Part shown: one piece after another, positions 32,380 to 43,041 of the stretch
How the letters are laid out: each line of letters starts with the position of its first letter
Numbering within the stretch: position 1 is the stretch's first letter
Notes under the pieces: generated by a model
What the model was told of the DNA's origin: nothing
Seen by the model: the letters and a program-made list of their open reading frames with translations, nothing else
The model's database searches: none
Program-made: the position numbers and the translations under genes
Source: Rhodocollybia butyracea
Lineage: Eukaryota > Basidiomycota > Agaricomycetes > Agaricales > Omphalotaceae
NCBI GenBank assembly: GCA_015501585.1
Contig: JADNRY010000217.1
Location: 1-64,000 of the forward strand
Reading direction: 5' to 3'
DNA: 64,000 nucleotides

Positions 32380-35300
32380 ACGCCCATGGGTCCTAAAAAG
32401 GTCGCTGATAAACATATGGGGGAGTTGAAATGTTACCTCTTCGAACACCTCCTTGATTGTCCCGCTGACGAGTACACTTGGCCACCCGCAAAGACCGTTG
32501 GAATTCAGCTGGACCGTTACACCAAAATTCAATGCATCTTTGACCTTCTGGAGAAAAGGAAGTGGCGCGGGTCTCAAGGCTGGTTCAAAATTCCGATGTG
32601 TAAGTGTTTTGAATCAACTTATCCTACTCAATGCTGAGACAATCGCAGCTGAAGCCGGTAATACTTCACTCGCTGGATATACCTTTGTGCAGGATAATAT
32701 TCTACAGATCCTCAGTGTAGGAGCAACCACTGTCGGTGATGGTAAGCGCTTGTTTCGAGACAATAGTGATATCCGCAAAGTGAAAGCATGGATCGATGAG
32801 CCAAACAGCCAATACATATGCTGTTCAAATTGCACAAAAATTACCCGCCGTAAACCTTGAATGTCCCCCGTAAACTTTCATTTTTTTGACCCGTAAACTT
32901 TCAACCTGGGATACTTTCATTTTCTGCCCCCGTAAACTTTCAATCTGGGAAACTTTCATTTTCTGCCCCGTAAACTTTTGTTTTTGCCCCATAAATTTAT
33001 CCCTGGAAACTTTGATTTTTTGCCTGTAAGCTTGTAGTGGGCCCATAACATTTCAGTCAGTCTTTGATAGTATCAAGTGGTTGCACTGACTCAAATTTCT
33101 ACCTTGTAATTGTACTTAGGGATCTGCATCTGGTCCATATGCTTTTGAGTTATCAAGCCCTGAAGATTCATGGGTTGAGTACTTGATTGTGGTGCTGCTC
33201 AATAGTGCTGCTTGCTCTCTGCAGCATCCACTACAATTTTATTATATTCCCAAGGTGCTCCCCTAACTAAAATACAATTGGCTAAGGAAGAGAGGACCCT
33301 ATATCATATATGTGGAATTGCTCTCTGTAGCCCCCACCACAATTTTGTTATATGCCCAGGGTGCTCGCCTAACTAGATTACACCCTTTTGGCTCAACTGG
33401 CCAAGGAACAGAGGACCCTATATCATATATGTGGAACTGCTCTCTTTAATCTCCACTACAATTTTATTGTATGCCCAGGGTGCTCCCCTAACTAGACTAC
33501 AGACTTTTGGCTCAATTGGCCAAGGAAGAGAGGACCCTATATCATATATGTAGAACAGTGCATACTGAACAGTCCTGCTTGCTTCACTCTTGTTCTCATT
33601 CTCATGAATACATCTATGATATCCCAAGATTGACTAGTGGACTTCCAGTGTAGCACAAAAGCTGGACTACTATTGCAAACAAAGATAAGTAATATAAGTA
33701 TGATAGAAAGGGGTGTATATTAGCAAGATCAAGGTAAGTGTATGTATGATAGAAAGGAGTATACATTAGTGTGATCAAGGTAAGCATAATGTGTAGATCA
33801 ATATAACAGTGCAGATTAACAAGAGATTTGGCTTTCCTTGCATCTTTATTAGGGCCAGCAACTGAGTTGTGTATGATCATATCATAATCTGCTTGTGATA
33901 GGCAACAGAGATGACCTTCCAGGTCCCATGAGACAGTGACCACTTGCTGCAGGAGGTATCAGTATTAAATTACAATATGCATGGAAGCACACACACAACC
34001 ACCAGCTATACACAGATACTTTCCATTTGTACAAACATGAATGGGCCTTGGAGCCGTTGACCCAAGAAGGTAGTGTGCAGGTGCATAATCTTGTTCTTCA
34101 TTCTGGTGTGAAGCCTTCTGGAATAGGCTCAAGTGCATCCAAATATTGGCTGGAGTCTATAGTAAGTGTTGTATAGGATTTTTGGGCAGCCTCAAGTGCA
34201 AAGCTAGATGGATGAATAACTAGGCATCCTGTAACCACCCTTGAGCTCAATTCTGTTCAAAGTGATTTAAAAAAAATACACCTTCAACGTGGAAGGACAG
34301 TATTATACCATGATGTGGCAAACTAGCCACAGTCTGTGACCTGTCAATGACCACTGACCCTTGCCGATTCCACTCTCTTTTGTTGTGCCTATGGTAATCC
34401 ACTACAATGACACTCAACAACCCTCAATGACCATGAACCATTGCAGAAAATCTTCTGAGTGGCCTCTGATTCCAACCACCAACCTTCACCAGCCCTGGTC
34501 CCTCACTGCCAAGCTCATAAGCTGTGTTAGAATAAGTGCACTAAGTATACAGCTCTGCCATGTAACCGGTGACACGCCGAATTACGCTGTACGCCGAAAT
34601 TCAAGCGAAATGTCATCATTTAAAAGACCCCGTGAAACACGTCACGTCACTACCTAGGGTACGTTATGTATTAGACACTTTGAAGGTCCACTTCAGGTAT
34701 CTAGTATGTAGAAACCCATTTGAAGGGAGATACACTATGTTTTAAGAGGCTACATTACTGTGCAAGGATGCATCGTTGACCCACAAACTCAAAATCAATC
34801 AAATTGATTTACCTAGATTGATTTAGGCTTGCCAGATCTAAAGTCTATTCAATTAATACTACCTACTACAAAAAGTCCTATACAGGGATATACAAGACAG
34901 GATTAAAATAGATGAAGAGAGACGAATGAGGGCAAGCATAATGCGAACCCATATCCGTTTAAAGTAAGAGAATCGAAGCACTGGTTCCCTGGAACGAACT
35001 ACAGAGAGGAACTAGACGATTAGTGATGAATTAGGCGCCGGGGATCAAAGTGGCCCGGCGCCGGCAGTAAAAGAAAGGCGGGGCGCGTCCTAGCGACGTG
35101 CCTATAATAAAATTTATTCGGACCGACCTACGGGACGGTCCACATGTATACAAGTACCCGGTAGGACCCGGGAGGAGAAGAGAAAAGGGGAGATACGGAA
35201 CGACGCCGCAAACTTGAACCGCGGGACGGACGGACCGCCCGGCGCTTAAAGCGCATCAGAGTCGAACCACTCATCGGGAATGCATCGTTCTTCCCTCCCC

Positions 35301-37842
35301 TCCGTTACTTATTAAATAAAAGATGTAGAAAAGGTGTAATATGGGTAGAGGACCCATGAGACAATGATATAGAGCCCTGGGGACAGTGTAGGAACCAGGA
35401 GAACACTTATAAGCTCAGTTATGGCTAACAAGGGCAACATGAGATTTATCTTCTTGGCTCTTGGCAAGCCAAGAGAGTCTTACCAACCCATGGTACCTTA
35501 ATTAAGAAAATTTCAAGGACCTAGGAGTATAAAAAGGCAAGGAAATGAAGAGAAAAGCATTCTTTCTTACCCCCACCAGGTGTAGCAGCTCCTTATCAGG
35601 CTACTACTAAAAGATTGAATTGATATAAAGACTGGGAATTACAGAGAGAAATTGGCAAGCAATTGAACTTGAGTAAAGAAGCAGAAAGAGATTCAGTGTG
35701 AACTTAGTGCAGAGAAGTTAAGACAAAGACTTAGAAAGGACTTTGAATATTATTTTCAAACCACAGTTAGGCTGCAGTCAGAGCTCTGTCTGAGTTATAG
35801 GGACACCCTCTGGTCAGTTGTGACTTGTGTTAATTTGTGATTTTACCAAGGGACTTAGGAATAGTATTTGTTTGACAGCTCAGAGCTTGGGGATCAGCTT
35901 AAATAAGTCTGTACTTTAAAAGGGAAGGCACTTAGTGAAATAACACTCAGTGTAGCAAGGAAGCACTTGAATAGATTGAAGTTTTAAATAAATATTATTT
36001 GGCTGAACTAAAAACCCGAACTGAGTAATAAGTTGTGTGTGTGTTTGGTGTGGTTGTGTAAACCATTTCTAAGTTCACCCCAGTTTAGACCTCTCACCGG
36101 TTACATGGCAGAGCCGCATAGTGCACTTATTCTAACAGGCTGTCACTGACCATCACTGATCCTAGGCCCTCAGACTGTCTTGTACAAAATAATGAAGGCA
36201 AGTTGGAGGCTCGAATGGTCAACCTGGTTACAACTTACAAGCAGTCCAAGCTGCATGTTCTAACCACTCTGCTATTAGCACCTGATAAACAAGTAATGTT
36301 TATTGTATGGTATCTGTACTGTCTGTGTAGTGTACTGACTAGCAGTTGCAGTATCTATCACAGTAACAATTACCAACTTGAGTCTTGATGTAAGTGAACA
36401 TTGGTGAGGGTTCTGGCTGCCGTTGGTTTGACACTTGCACAAGTCAATGTTGTCAATGCTGTCAGCAAATATTGGTGTGTACTGGGACTTCCAGCGTTTT
36501 GTGAAGCTGTTGGACTGACTGCCGCTGTTTTGCAGTCTAATCTGACACATAGCATCACTCGCGGTGCACTTACTCTGAGTGTGTTGTAAATAATTTTCCT
36601 GGGCTCGTTTCATGTATCAAATGCCTGGTGACTCAATTCCAAGTATCAGACTATAAAGATGCACTTCCCTGGATGCCAATCACTTTGTCATATACTCCGA
36701 TGAACACCTAGTAGGGGGCAAATATGTATATTACTCTGAGTGTATGGGATGCTTGGAAAGTGTGTGAAACAGTTTCATTTTGGCACTGGGTAGAGTCAGA
36801 AGATTGACAAGATGTTGTATCCTGAGTTCCTCCTCTGCTGATTGGTTTTGGTGGCACATTACTTGCTGCACTGCAGGAGAAGGGATGCAGTGGATCTGGT
36901 TAAAGCAAGCCTGGTGTAGATGGCACACAAGTCTCCCACAAGATACAATTCCACACTGCTCTTGAAGGGCAAGATCAGCGACAACACCAATGAGAATCAG
37001 CACCAATACCAGAGATAGTCAGTGAGAGTCAGCAGCAGGGGCCAGCCACAACCCACCAGCACTTGAGCCCAGCAGCCGCCGACAATCGCCAATGGTCATT
37101 GATGACCAGGATTGACTTTTCCTGGTCCACATATAAAACTCTGGAAGGAGTGTGGTTTAGAGAGGTGTAGTGTGTGTTGTGCGCATTTTCAGCCATCATG
37201 TGACTCGGCTTTGTTTTCCGGTGATCCGGCCCAAACAGAGTTTAACGTTTTTGGCATGTAGGCAAAGGATTACGGCACGTGATGTAATTTTACTTGGCAT
37301 TTCAAGGGGGAACCTTATAAGTTTTGCCAAAAATTGAAAGTTTACAGAGGAACTTTTGAAAGTTTTCCCCAAAATTCAAAGTTTTACGGGGGGACCTTTT
37401 AAGTTTTCCGGAAAATTCAAAGTTTACGGGGGAACTTTTTAAAGTTTTCCGGGAAATTCAAAGTTTTACGGGGGGACATTTTGAAGTTTTCCGGGAAGAC
37501 CAAAGTTTACGGGGGGAGGCATTTTAAAGTTTTCCAGGCAGGTGAAAGTTTACGGGGGGCCTAATTTTTGTGCAACTTGAACAGCATAAATACATGGAGA
37601 AATTTGGATCAATGACAAAGGCGGAATTTATTCTGTACTGTGACACAAAAAGGAAGGAGATGAGGAAGAAGAGAAAAGAAGAGAAAGCGGCAGCGAAGGA
37701 GAAACATAGCAAGAATAAAGAAGAGAAAAGGAAGTCGAAGAAGAGGTCCCACTCTTCATCCGATGAAGCCGGTAGTAGTAGTAAAAAGTCCAAACACTCC
37801 AGAACTTCCGCTGCCATCGATAGCGATGATCTTGACGATTAA
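30817..37842 (+). CDS. SAP-like-domain protein gene of a KDZ-type transposon, split by a 4.77-kb insertion
   Basis: It starts MPVFTSGPNGNIYNCRATDH. Residues 25-55 (KKDELTVLCADLGLSSQRTN, then RTRILNYLDD) look like a SAP-type helix-extended-loop-helix DNA-binding motif. Exons joined by short GT-AG introns (about 31140-31192, 31332-31392, 31990-32034, 32602-32650) give KKLLDAQLTTDPPAQF, NKPLVALIIKETGKYAEPRS, RGGKVFCPGFNNLDEGR, a poly-proline tract, and CYLFEHLLDCPADEYTWPPA. After the insertion (32818-37587) it ends in a basic Lys/Ser-rich tail (KRKEMRKKRKEEKAAAKEKH). Frame changes near 31480, 32195 and at the poly-C tract (32329-32379) need explanation. The KDZ transposase starts 80 bases downstream on the same strand, so I infer an accessory gene of that transposon. 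The function is otherwise unknown. Confidence 0.55.
32329..32379 (+). repeat. poly-C homopolymer, 51 bases
   Basis: An uninterrupted run of 51 C lies inside the coding region, read as about 17 prolines. The open frame upstream (ending DLSIPAAA) and the one downstream (TPMGPKKVADKHMG) are in different phases through the run, so its length sets whether the two halves are joined. Confidence 0.9.
33215..33556 (+). repeat. three tandem copies of an about 115-bp unit
   Basis: Each unit contains GCTCTCTG/T, CCACNACAATTTTNTTATAT, GGTGCTC(C/G)CCTAACTA and GAGGACCCTATATCATATAT, ending in a GTGGAA-type word. The copies start near 33215, 33322 and 33440. They are non-coding and lie inside the 4.77-kb element. 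Confidence 0.8.
34525..36137. mobile_element. 1.6-kb inverted-repeat element nested in the 4.77-kb transposon
   Basis: The left end TGTTAGAATAAGTGCACTA is the complement of the right end (TAGTGCACTTATTCTAACA). After a short mismatch both continue with CTCTGCCATGTAACCGGTGA and its complement, about 45 bases in all. The flanks AGCTG (34520-34524) and GGCTG (36138-36142) form a 5-base near-duplication. The interior includes a G+C-rich block (about 35000-35300, GGCGCCGG words) unlike its surroundings and no open frame with a recognisable domain. Confidence 0.7.
36731..37006 (-). pseudogene. KDZ transposase CxC6-domain fragment, second copy
   Basis: The minus-strand frame reads LALQEQCGIVSCGRLVCHLHQ and then INSERT-free SPAVQQVMCHQNQSA, collinear with LALQDQCRIVSCGRPVQHGA and FPGVQRVMRRQNRS of the plus-strand KDZ gene at 39.2 kb. 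It also aligns at the following VNLLTLPSAKMKLFHTLSK against VNLPSLPGAENETVSHTF. It is a piece of another KDZ transposase of the same type, carried inside the 4.77-kb element in the opposite orientation. The piece is too short to be functional. Confidence 0.65.
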
Positions 37843-37922
37843 TTATTTGTACTTCTCATCCAATTAGGTTGTAGTTATTACAAATTATCCTTACCACAAA
37901 GCAAACTCTTCTTTGTACTGCC

Positions 37923-40050
37923 ATGCCTTCAGTGTACGATCTGATCAATGTTCTGAAGCTATTCTTTCCTTCAACGCTGATCACTATCTATCCTTTATAT
38001 CAGCTCCATCTCAATCAGCGACGGGAGCCTAACCAACGTCACAAAACTGCATGGTTTTCATGTATTACAACTCTCGTTTATCAAGCTCTTGATCCTTCCA
38101 ATGATTCAGAGCCTGGACTTGATGAGGAAGAAAGAGACGAGTATACAACAGATATTTTACAGGACATTCATGGCCTTTTCGAGTTTTTGGGAGTGCAAGC
38201 TGACTTCGATGATTCTTCTGCTATTTTTCCGAAGCCAAAACCGATCCTGGTCACAAAACATTTGTGCTGTATACTCTGTTCTGATCCTAATACCGGCATT
38301 CACACACTCCGTCGAAGAGAAGATATTCGACCTGTCAAACTACTTGACAAGGATTTCACCTGGACTCATGCTTCTCTTATTGTTGCACGTTGTGTCACCT
38401 GTAGGGCAGACTACTATCCTGACCGAATTGTCTGTCAAAATGATCTGGAGGTAGTTCAGTCCCTTGAGTATGATGCAACCTATCTACGAGTATCAAAACA
38501 CGGTATATGGGTTCATCGTACTATAGCTATTGCTCAAGAGAGGGCAATTGTGCGATTTCGTGCCGGATGGTCCAACTTTGCGGACTATATCAATGAAACT
38601 GTTGGCCAAAACAGTCTCTCTCAAAAATTCACTAATCGCCAGTCCACTCACATGCTTCTCGAGCACTTGGTTGCAGACTTCTGATTCTACATGGAAAGCA
38701 CTCATCCTTCACCAGCCCTGCTGACCCAAGCTCGGTTGAGTTTGCTGAACATCTTCGGAATGTGATTGGGAAAGATGGGGGCATACTTGCCAGCTCCATG
38801 GAGCACACCTGCCCAGAATGTACTCACAAGAAGAGATATCTCTCTGACCTCATTTTAGAGGGTTTGGAACTTGCAGACTTACCCGAGCAGATAGCAGAGG
38901 CTCCAGAGACAAATCTTGATAATGTATGTTTTGTCATATAACTGGTCTATTGAGCTCAACTGGGACACTGTTAGACCAGTCAGAACCTGGAAATTAACGA
39001 TTTGCTGGATATTTTGCATCAGCGCCCCGCACAAGTAATGGCACCGCCAGAAGGCCACCCTCGTGGGTATGTGAGAATGGCAGTTATGGATGGAAAGACC
39101 GCAACTCACCGAGTAAGAAAGAAATTTTATTAATTTACAAGTGTATCTAGAGACTTACATTTTCTAGAAATGCGCCCTTGGAGCTTGCAAAAACCCGCTT
39201 GTGAACTACAAGAATGGACGGTTTTGTTTGACTCATCTTGCACTTCAAGATCAATGCAGGATTGTATCTTGTGGGAGACCCGTGCAGCATGGGGCGGTTG
39301 TCTGCAGTGATCCTGCACATATTGCCTGGCACCAGGCATATCTTAATTGCTTTCACCGCATCTCTTTTCCTGGAGTCCAGCGAGTAATGCGGCGTCAAAA
39401 CCGATCAACTGGAGGTGAAGGAGGGGATGGAATACAATGTCGTGTCAATCTTCCGTCTCTGCCTGGTGCCGAAAATGAAACGGTTTCACATACTTTCCAA
39501 GGAAAGTCAATCTACTGTCTCCAGACAGTACAGTGGGCTTGTGGTACTCCAATCGGATGGGGGAAGTGCGTTCACCCCAGGCTCTTGCCATCCTTGATAA
39601 TATCTGGAAGGATCATCCTGAACTGAAACCCAGTTTTGTTGCCTATGATGATGCCTGCAACCTTCTCCGACACATTGCAACTCAGGATATTACCAGTCCA
39701 TGGCTTCAATCGACAAAGTTCTTGTAGATGCATGGCATTACATCGGTCATAAGTCTTCCGATATTCTGTGTCAAATGTGGTGTAGTCCTGCTCCTGCGGA
39801 TGGATCTCAACCAGACCTTATCTTAACATGAGAGGACGATAATGGCCGAAAGCATACAGTCCGAGCTTTTAACATGGAAACTGCAGAACAGCTGAATGCA
39901 TGGATCACTCCCTATGAGGCCCAACTTCATCAAATGTCAGATGTGAACTCCGATCTTTACATCCATGCACTCATGATGTTGTACAAAGAGTCTGTTGAGA
40001 AGAAGCAGGGGGCGGAACTGGGAGAGGAATTCTGGAATGATGTACTGTAA
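37923..40050 (+). pseudogene. KDZ-family transposase with CxC5/CxC6 cysteine clusters, frameshifted
   Basis: It starts MPSVYDLINVLKLFFPSTLI, 80 bases after the SAP-like gene. A CxC5-like cluster (KHLCCILC..., IVARCVTCRADYYPDRI) is followed by the CxC6-like cluster (HTCPECTHKKRY; KCALGACKNPLVNYKNGRFC; CRIVSCGRPV) and the KDZ transposase body (QTVQWACGTPIGWGKC; SFVAYDDACNLLRHIATQ; VDAWHYIGHKSSDILCQMWC; RAFNMETAEQLNAWITPYEA). Introns lie at about 38926-39013 and about 39109-39169. Lesions: one-base shifts near 38680, 39565 and 39722, and TGA at 39829-39831 where CGA is plausible. KDZ enzymes are cut-and-paste transposases of the RNase H fold. This copy is recognisable from end to end but cannot be translated through. 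Confidence 0.85.
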
Positions 40051-40114
40051 AGTAGTAGAGTTACTTATAACATGTTCAGAGAATTACAAGTATTCTGCCG
40101 ATGTTCAGATACAA

Positions 40115-40385
40115 TGACCAAGTAATTAGAACCCAGGTGCATCTGTGCATTTGGGTACTTGGAATTGTGTCTAGGACTCTAATACACATATGGAGTCTGC
40201 GAAAATTATCTATAACATGCCCATCAACATGGTCAGAATCATACACATATACCATGTCAGCTTCACTCAAGTATGACAAAGTCATTGGGACCCAGGAGAG
40301 TGCGTCTGCGCATTCGGGGGCTCAGAATTGAGTGTCCAGGCCTCTAATACACCCATAGAGTCTAGGAAATTTATCTACAGCTTGC
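40115..40385 (+). repeat. two diverged tandem copies of an about 110-bp repeat behind the KDZ gene
   Basis: About 40115-40222 and about 40273-40385 share the order AAGT(A/C)ATT, GA/GACCCAGG, GTCTAGGACTCTAATACAC or its variant, and a (GAAAATT/GAAATTT)ATCTA end. A third, more diverged copy in the other orientation is at about 36610-36690 (ACAAAGTGATTGGCATCCAG), beside the second KDZ fragment. The repeat may belong to the 3' end of this KDZ subfamily. Confidence 0.55.
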
Positions 40386-40430
40386 TCAGAGTAGTAGGTG
40401 TATAAGCTATGCTCAAGTACATTAAAGTCA

Positions 40431-41015
40431 CACTACGGGAAGGAAAAACGATTAATTTGATTGTCCAAAACACAATCTAAATGATTGTCTTGCACTCTTA
40501 TTGATTGTCTGAACCATTCTTAATGATTGTCCAGTGTACTCAGAAAGATTGTCTTATACCTTTATATTGATTGTTTGAGTCAATCTTATTGATTGTCCAG
40601 TTTACTCAAAAAAATTGTCTTATACCTTTATATTGATTGTCTGAACCAATCTTAATGATTGTCTAAATCACTCATTAAGGTTGTCTGAACTACTTTCAAT
40701 GATTGTCCTAACCTTTCAATATGATAGTCTGAACCACTCTATATAACAGTTTTGGGCTATCTAAATGATTGTAAAAAACACTCCAAAGGATGGTATGAAA
40801 CACTCATATTGACTGTTCAGGACAGTCTAAATGATTGTTTTTGGTAATGGGTCACAGTGTCTTCAGACAATCATTGGGATTGTCTATCAATCATTCTGAG
40901 TGCCTGGAACAATCATTTGAACTGCCTCAGACACTCTTCCTAAGTGTCTTGGACAATCATTTGGGGTGTCTTACACCATCACTTAGATGGTTTTCAATGG
41001 CTTCTGAAGGGTTCA
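40431..41015. repeat. dispersed repeat, copy 2 (reverse of 16.3-17.1 kb)
   Basis: It starts CACTACGGGAAGGAAAAACG and continues as the reverse complement of 17071 down to about 16560, sharing GATTGTCCAAAACACAATCT and the GTCACAGTGTCTT(C/T)AGACAATC type blocks. It is degenerate and tandem-like, with no coding sequence. Confidence 0.7.
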
Positions 41016-41129
41016 GTAATAGAGATAGAAATATATTTACTACATAAACTACTACTTATCCTCAATTACCTAGCTGAAAAGAAGGTCCAGAGTGAAATTA
41101 AACTTATCTCCCAAGTTCAGTGGTTGTGG

Positions 41130-42145
41130 TCTCGTTAGAGGTGTGAGAAAATCTCACCGTTCACTAGAGCAAACGAAGGGACCAAGCGTGACGTACATAC
41201 TCTACAAAGGTGATGAGTGATGACACCTAGACTGGGCGTTGAGCTAAGGGAGGACTGCGAACAATCCGCTATGAATGTGGAGATACCTAGGCCGGGTGTT
41301 GAGCTAAGCGACCAGGAGTGGCGCACACCCACTACAAACACAATGAGTGATGCCACCCAGACCGCACATGCATCCACTACAAATGTGAGGACGCCTAGGC
41401 CAGGCGTTGATGGCGCCCAGACCGGGTATTGAGCTAAGGGATCACGTCTCATCCGCTACAATGTGAAGATAAGGGACTAGAGGCGTCACGCACCCGCTAT
41501 GAACATGAAGAGTGATGGCGCCCAGACCGACCGTTGAGCTAATGGATCATATGTCATCCGTTACAAATGTGAGGATAAGGGACTAGAGGCGGCACGCACC
41601 TGCTATGAGCGTGAAGAGTGATGGCGACCAGACCGGCCGTTGAGCTAAGGGACCGCGCGCGCATCTGCTACAAATGTTCCACTACAAATGTTCTACTATG
41701 GACGTGAGGATACCTAGACTGGGTGTTCAGCTAAGGGATTGGAAGTGGGGCGCACCTGTTACGAACGTGATGAGCGATGACGCTCAGACCGGACATGCAG
41801 CCGCTACAGATATGAGGATGCCTGGCTGGGTGATTGAGCTAAGGGACCGCATGCATATCTGCTAAGAATGTTCCACTACGAAAGTCCCCCTACAAATGTC
41901 GCGCTACAAACATCCTGCTACAAAGATCCTGCTACGAACGTCCCGCTACGAATGTCCCGCTACAAACATGCCACTACAGATATGAGGATGCCTGGCTGGG
42001 TGATTGAGCTAAGGGACCGCATGCATATCTGCTAAGAATGTTCCACTACAAAAGTCCCCCTACAAATGTCGCGCTACAAAGATCCTGCTACGAACGTCCC
42101 GCTACGAATGTCCCGCTACAAACATGCCACTACAGATATGGTGGC
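41130..42145 (+). repeat. complex satellite array
   Basis: Degenerate units of about 60-90 bp are built on CGGGCGTTGAGCTAAGGGA, GATGGCGCCCAGACC and CCGCTACAAATGTGAGGA. Within it a block of about 165 bp (41804-41970) is repeated at 41972-42135 with an internal shortening. The end is a run of ~15-bp units (CCCGCTACGAATGT type). The open frames here are by-products of the repeat. Confidence 0.75.
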
Positions 42146-42600
42146 TGGCACTATGTCAAGACAATCCTGCCACCAGCGGAGTTCACCAGTGCCAGGGGAA
42201 TGAAAGGGATTGGTGAGCAATGGACAAGAGGATATAGGGTGGACTGCGCACCTTTGACATACTCAGAAAGACTTATTGCCCAGAACGCTCGAGACCAGAC
42301 GCTTGAGTAAGAGCAACGGCAACATTCAAAACTTGAAAACGGCTTCTCGGCGAACAAGGGGCAGAGAGGGCTGAGCATTACACTCAGAAATTAACGATTT
42401 AAGTCAGAAGTTGCATGTATCCAGCAGTTGTTATGACGGGTAAGGAAACGGCGTACGTTGGTGGTGTTGGTGCTGCGGTAAGTTCAACTGACGTAGTCAT
42501 GTGATCTGTCAATCTCGTTCCGTTCATCCGATCATCCCGCTCGTCCCGCATTTTCCGTATGCTCCGAGTTTACCATGTACAATTCCTGTTGGACATAATA

Positions 42601-43041
42601 AGGGAGCTCAAAGTTGAACTCGACTCCGATTCCGATTCCGACTGTCAGCAAAACTGCCAAAAACAAAGTTACGTGAGGTTACATCGATCAAATTTTTATC
42701 ACTTGGACGCTCGGCACTCAAGTAAGCGCTGTAAAATCTCTCATGGTCAAAAGAAGGATTTTGAAAGAATTTTGGTTGCTTTGTGGCCATAATATTTGTA
42801 AATCATTCATCTGGATGTTCAAAACACGGAAAACTGTGGCAAAATCGCGTGTTTTCATCAATTTGGGCGCGACGCGGTTTGGACGCGATTGAAGATTCTT
42901 TTCTGACACCTGTGTGGAACATCTTCCATATTGTCACGTACACCCTCGTACCACCCCTTGATGGCAAAATTGGTTTCTTGTCATATGATGTGACCCGTAA
43001 TCGGAATCGTAGCCGGAGTCGAGTTCAACTTTGAGCTCCCC
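42601..43041. mobile_element. 440-bp MITE with about 28-bp terminal inverted repeats
   Basis: The left end AGGGAGCTCAAAGTTGAACT continues CGACTCCGATTCCGATTCC. The right end is its complement (CGGAGTCGAGTTCAACTTTG, then AGCTCCCCT). An AATA/AATAA word flanks both sides and may be the target duplication. It has no coding capacity. Confidence 0.75.

Larger units (their letters stand above)
32818..37587. mobile_element. 4.77-kb inverted-repeat transposon with 8-bp target duplication, inserted in the SAP-like gene
   Basis: The ends are ATGCTGTTCAAATTGCACAA on the left and, reverse-complemented, ATGCTGTTCAAGTTGCACAA on the right, complementary over about 26 bases and then in a CCGTAAAC block. The flanks CAATACAT (32810-32817) and AAATACAT (37588-37595) are an 8-base target duplication with one mismatch. 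Removing the element and one duplication restores the frame (NSQY joins MEKFGSMTKAEF). Subterminal arms hold many copies of CCGTAAACTTTCA (32850-32990) and AAAGTTTACGGGGG (37320-37555). It has no full transposase. The interior carries a 3-copy tandem repeat (33215-33556), a nested inverted-repeat element (34525-36137) and a KDZ-derived fragment (36731-37006). It is probably a hAT- or KDZ-type non-autonomous element. Confidence 0.85.

Noticed and set aside
41217..42310. Plus-strand frames in the satellite array
   Set aside because: The frames follow the repeat unit and carry no family signature.
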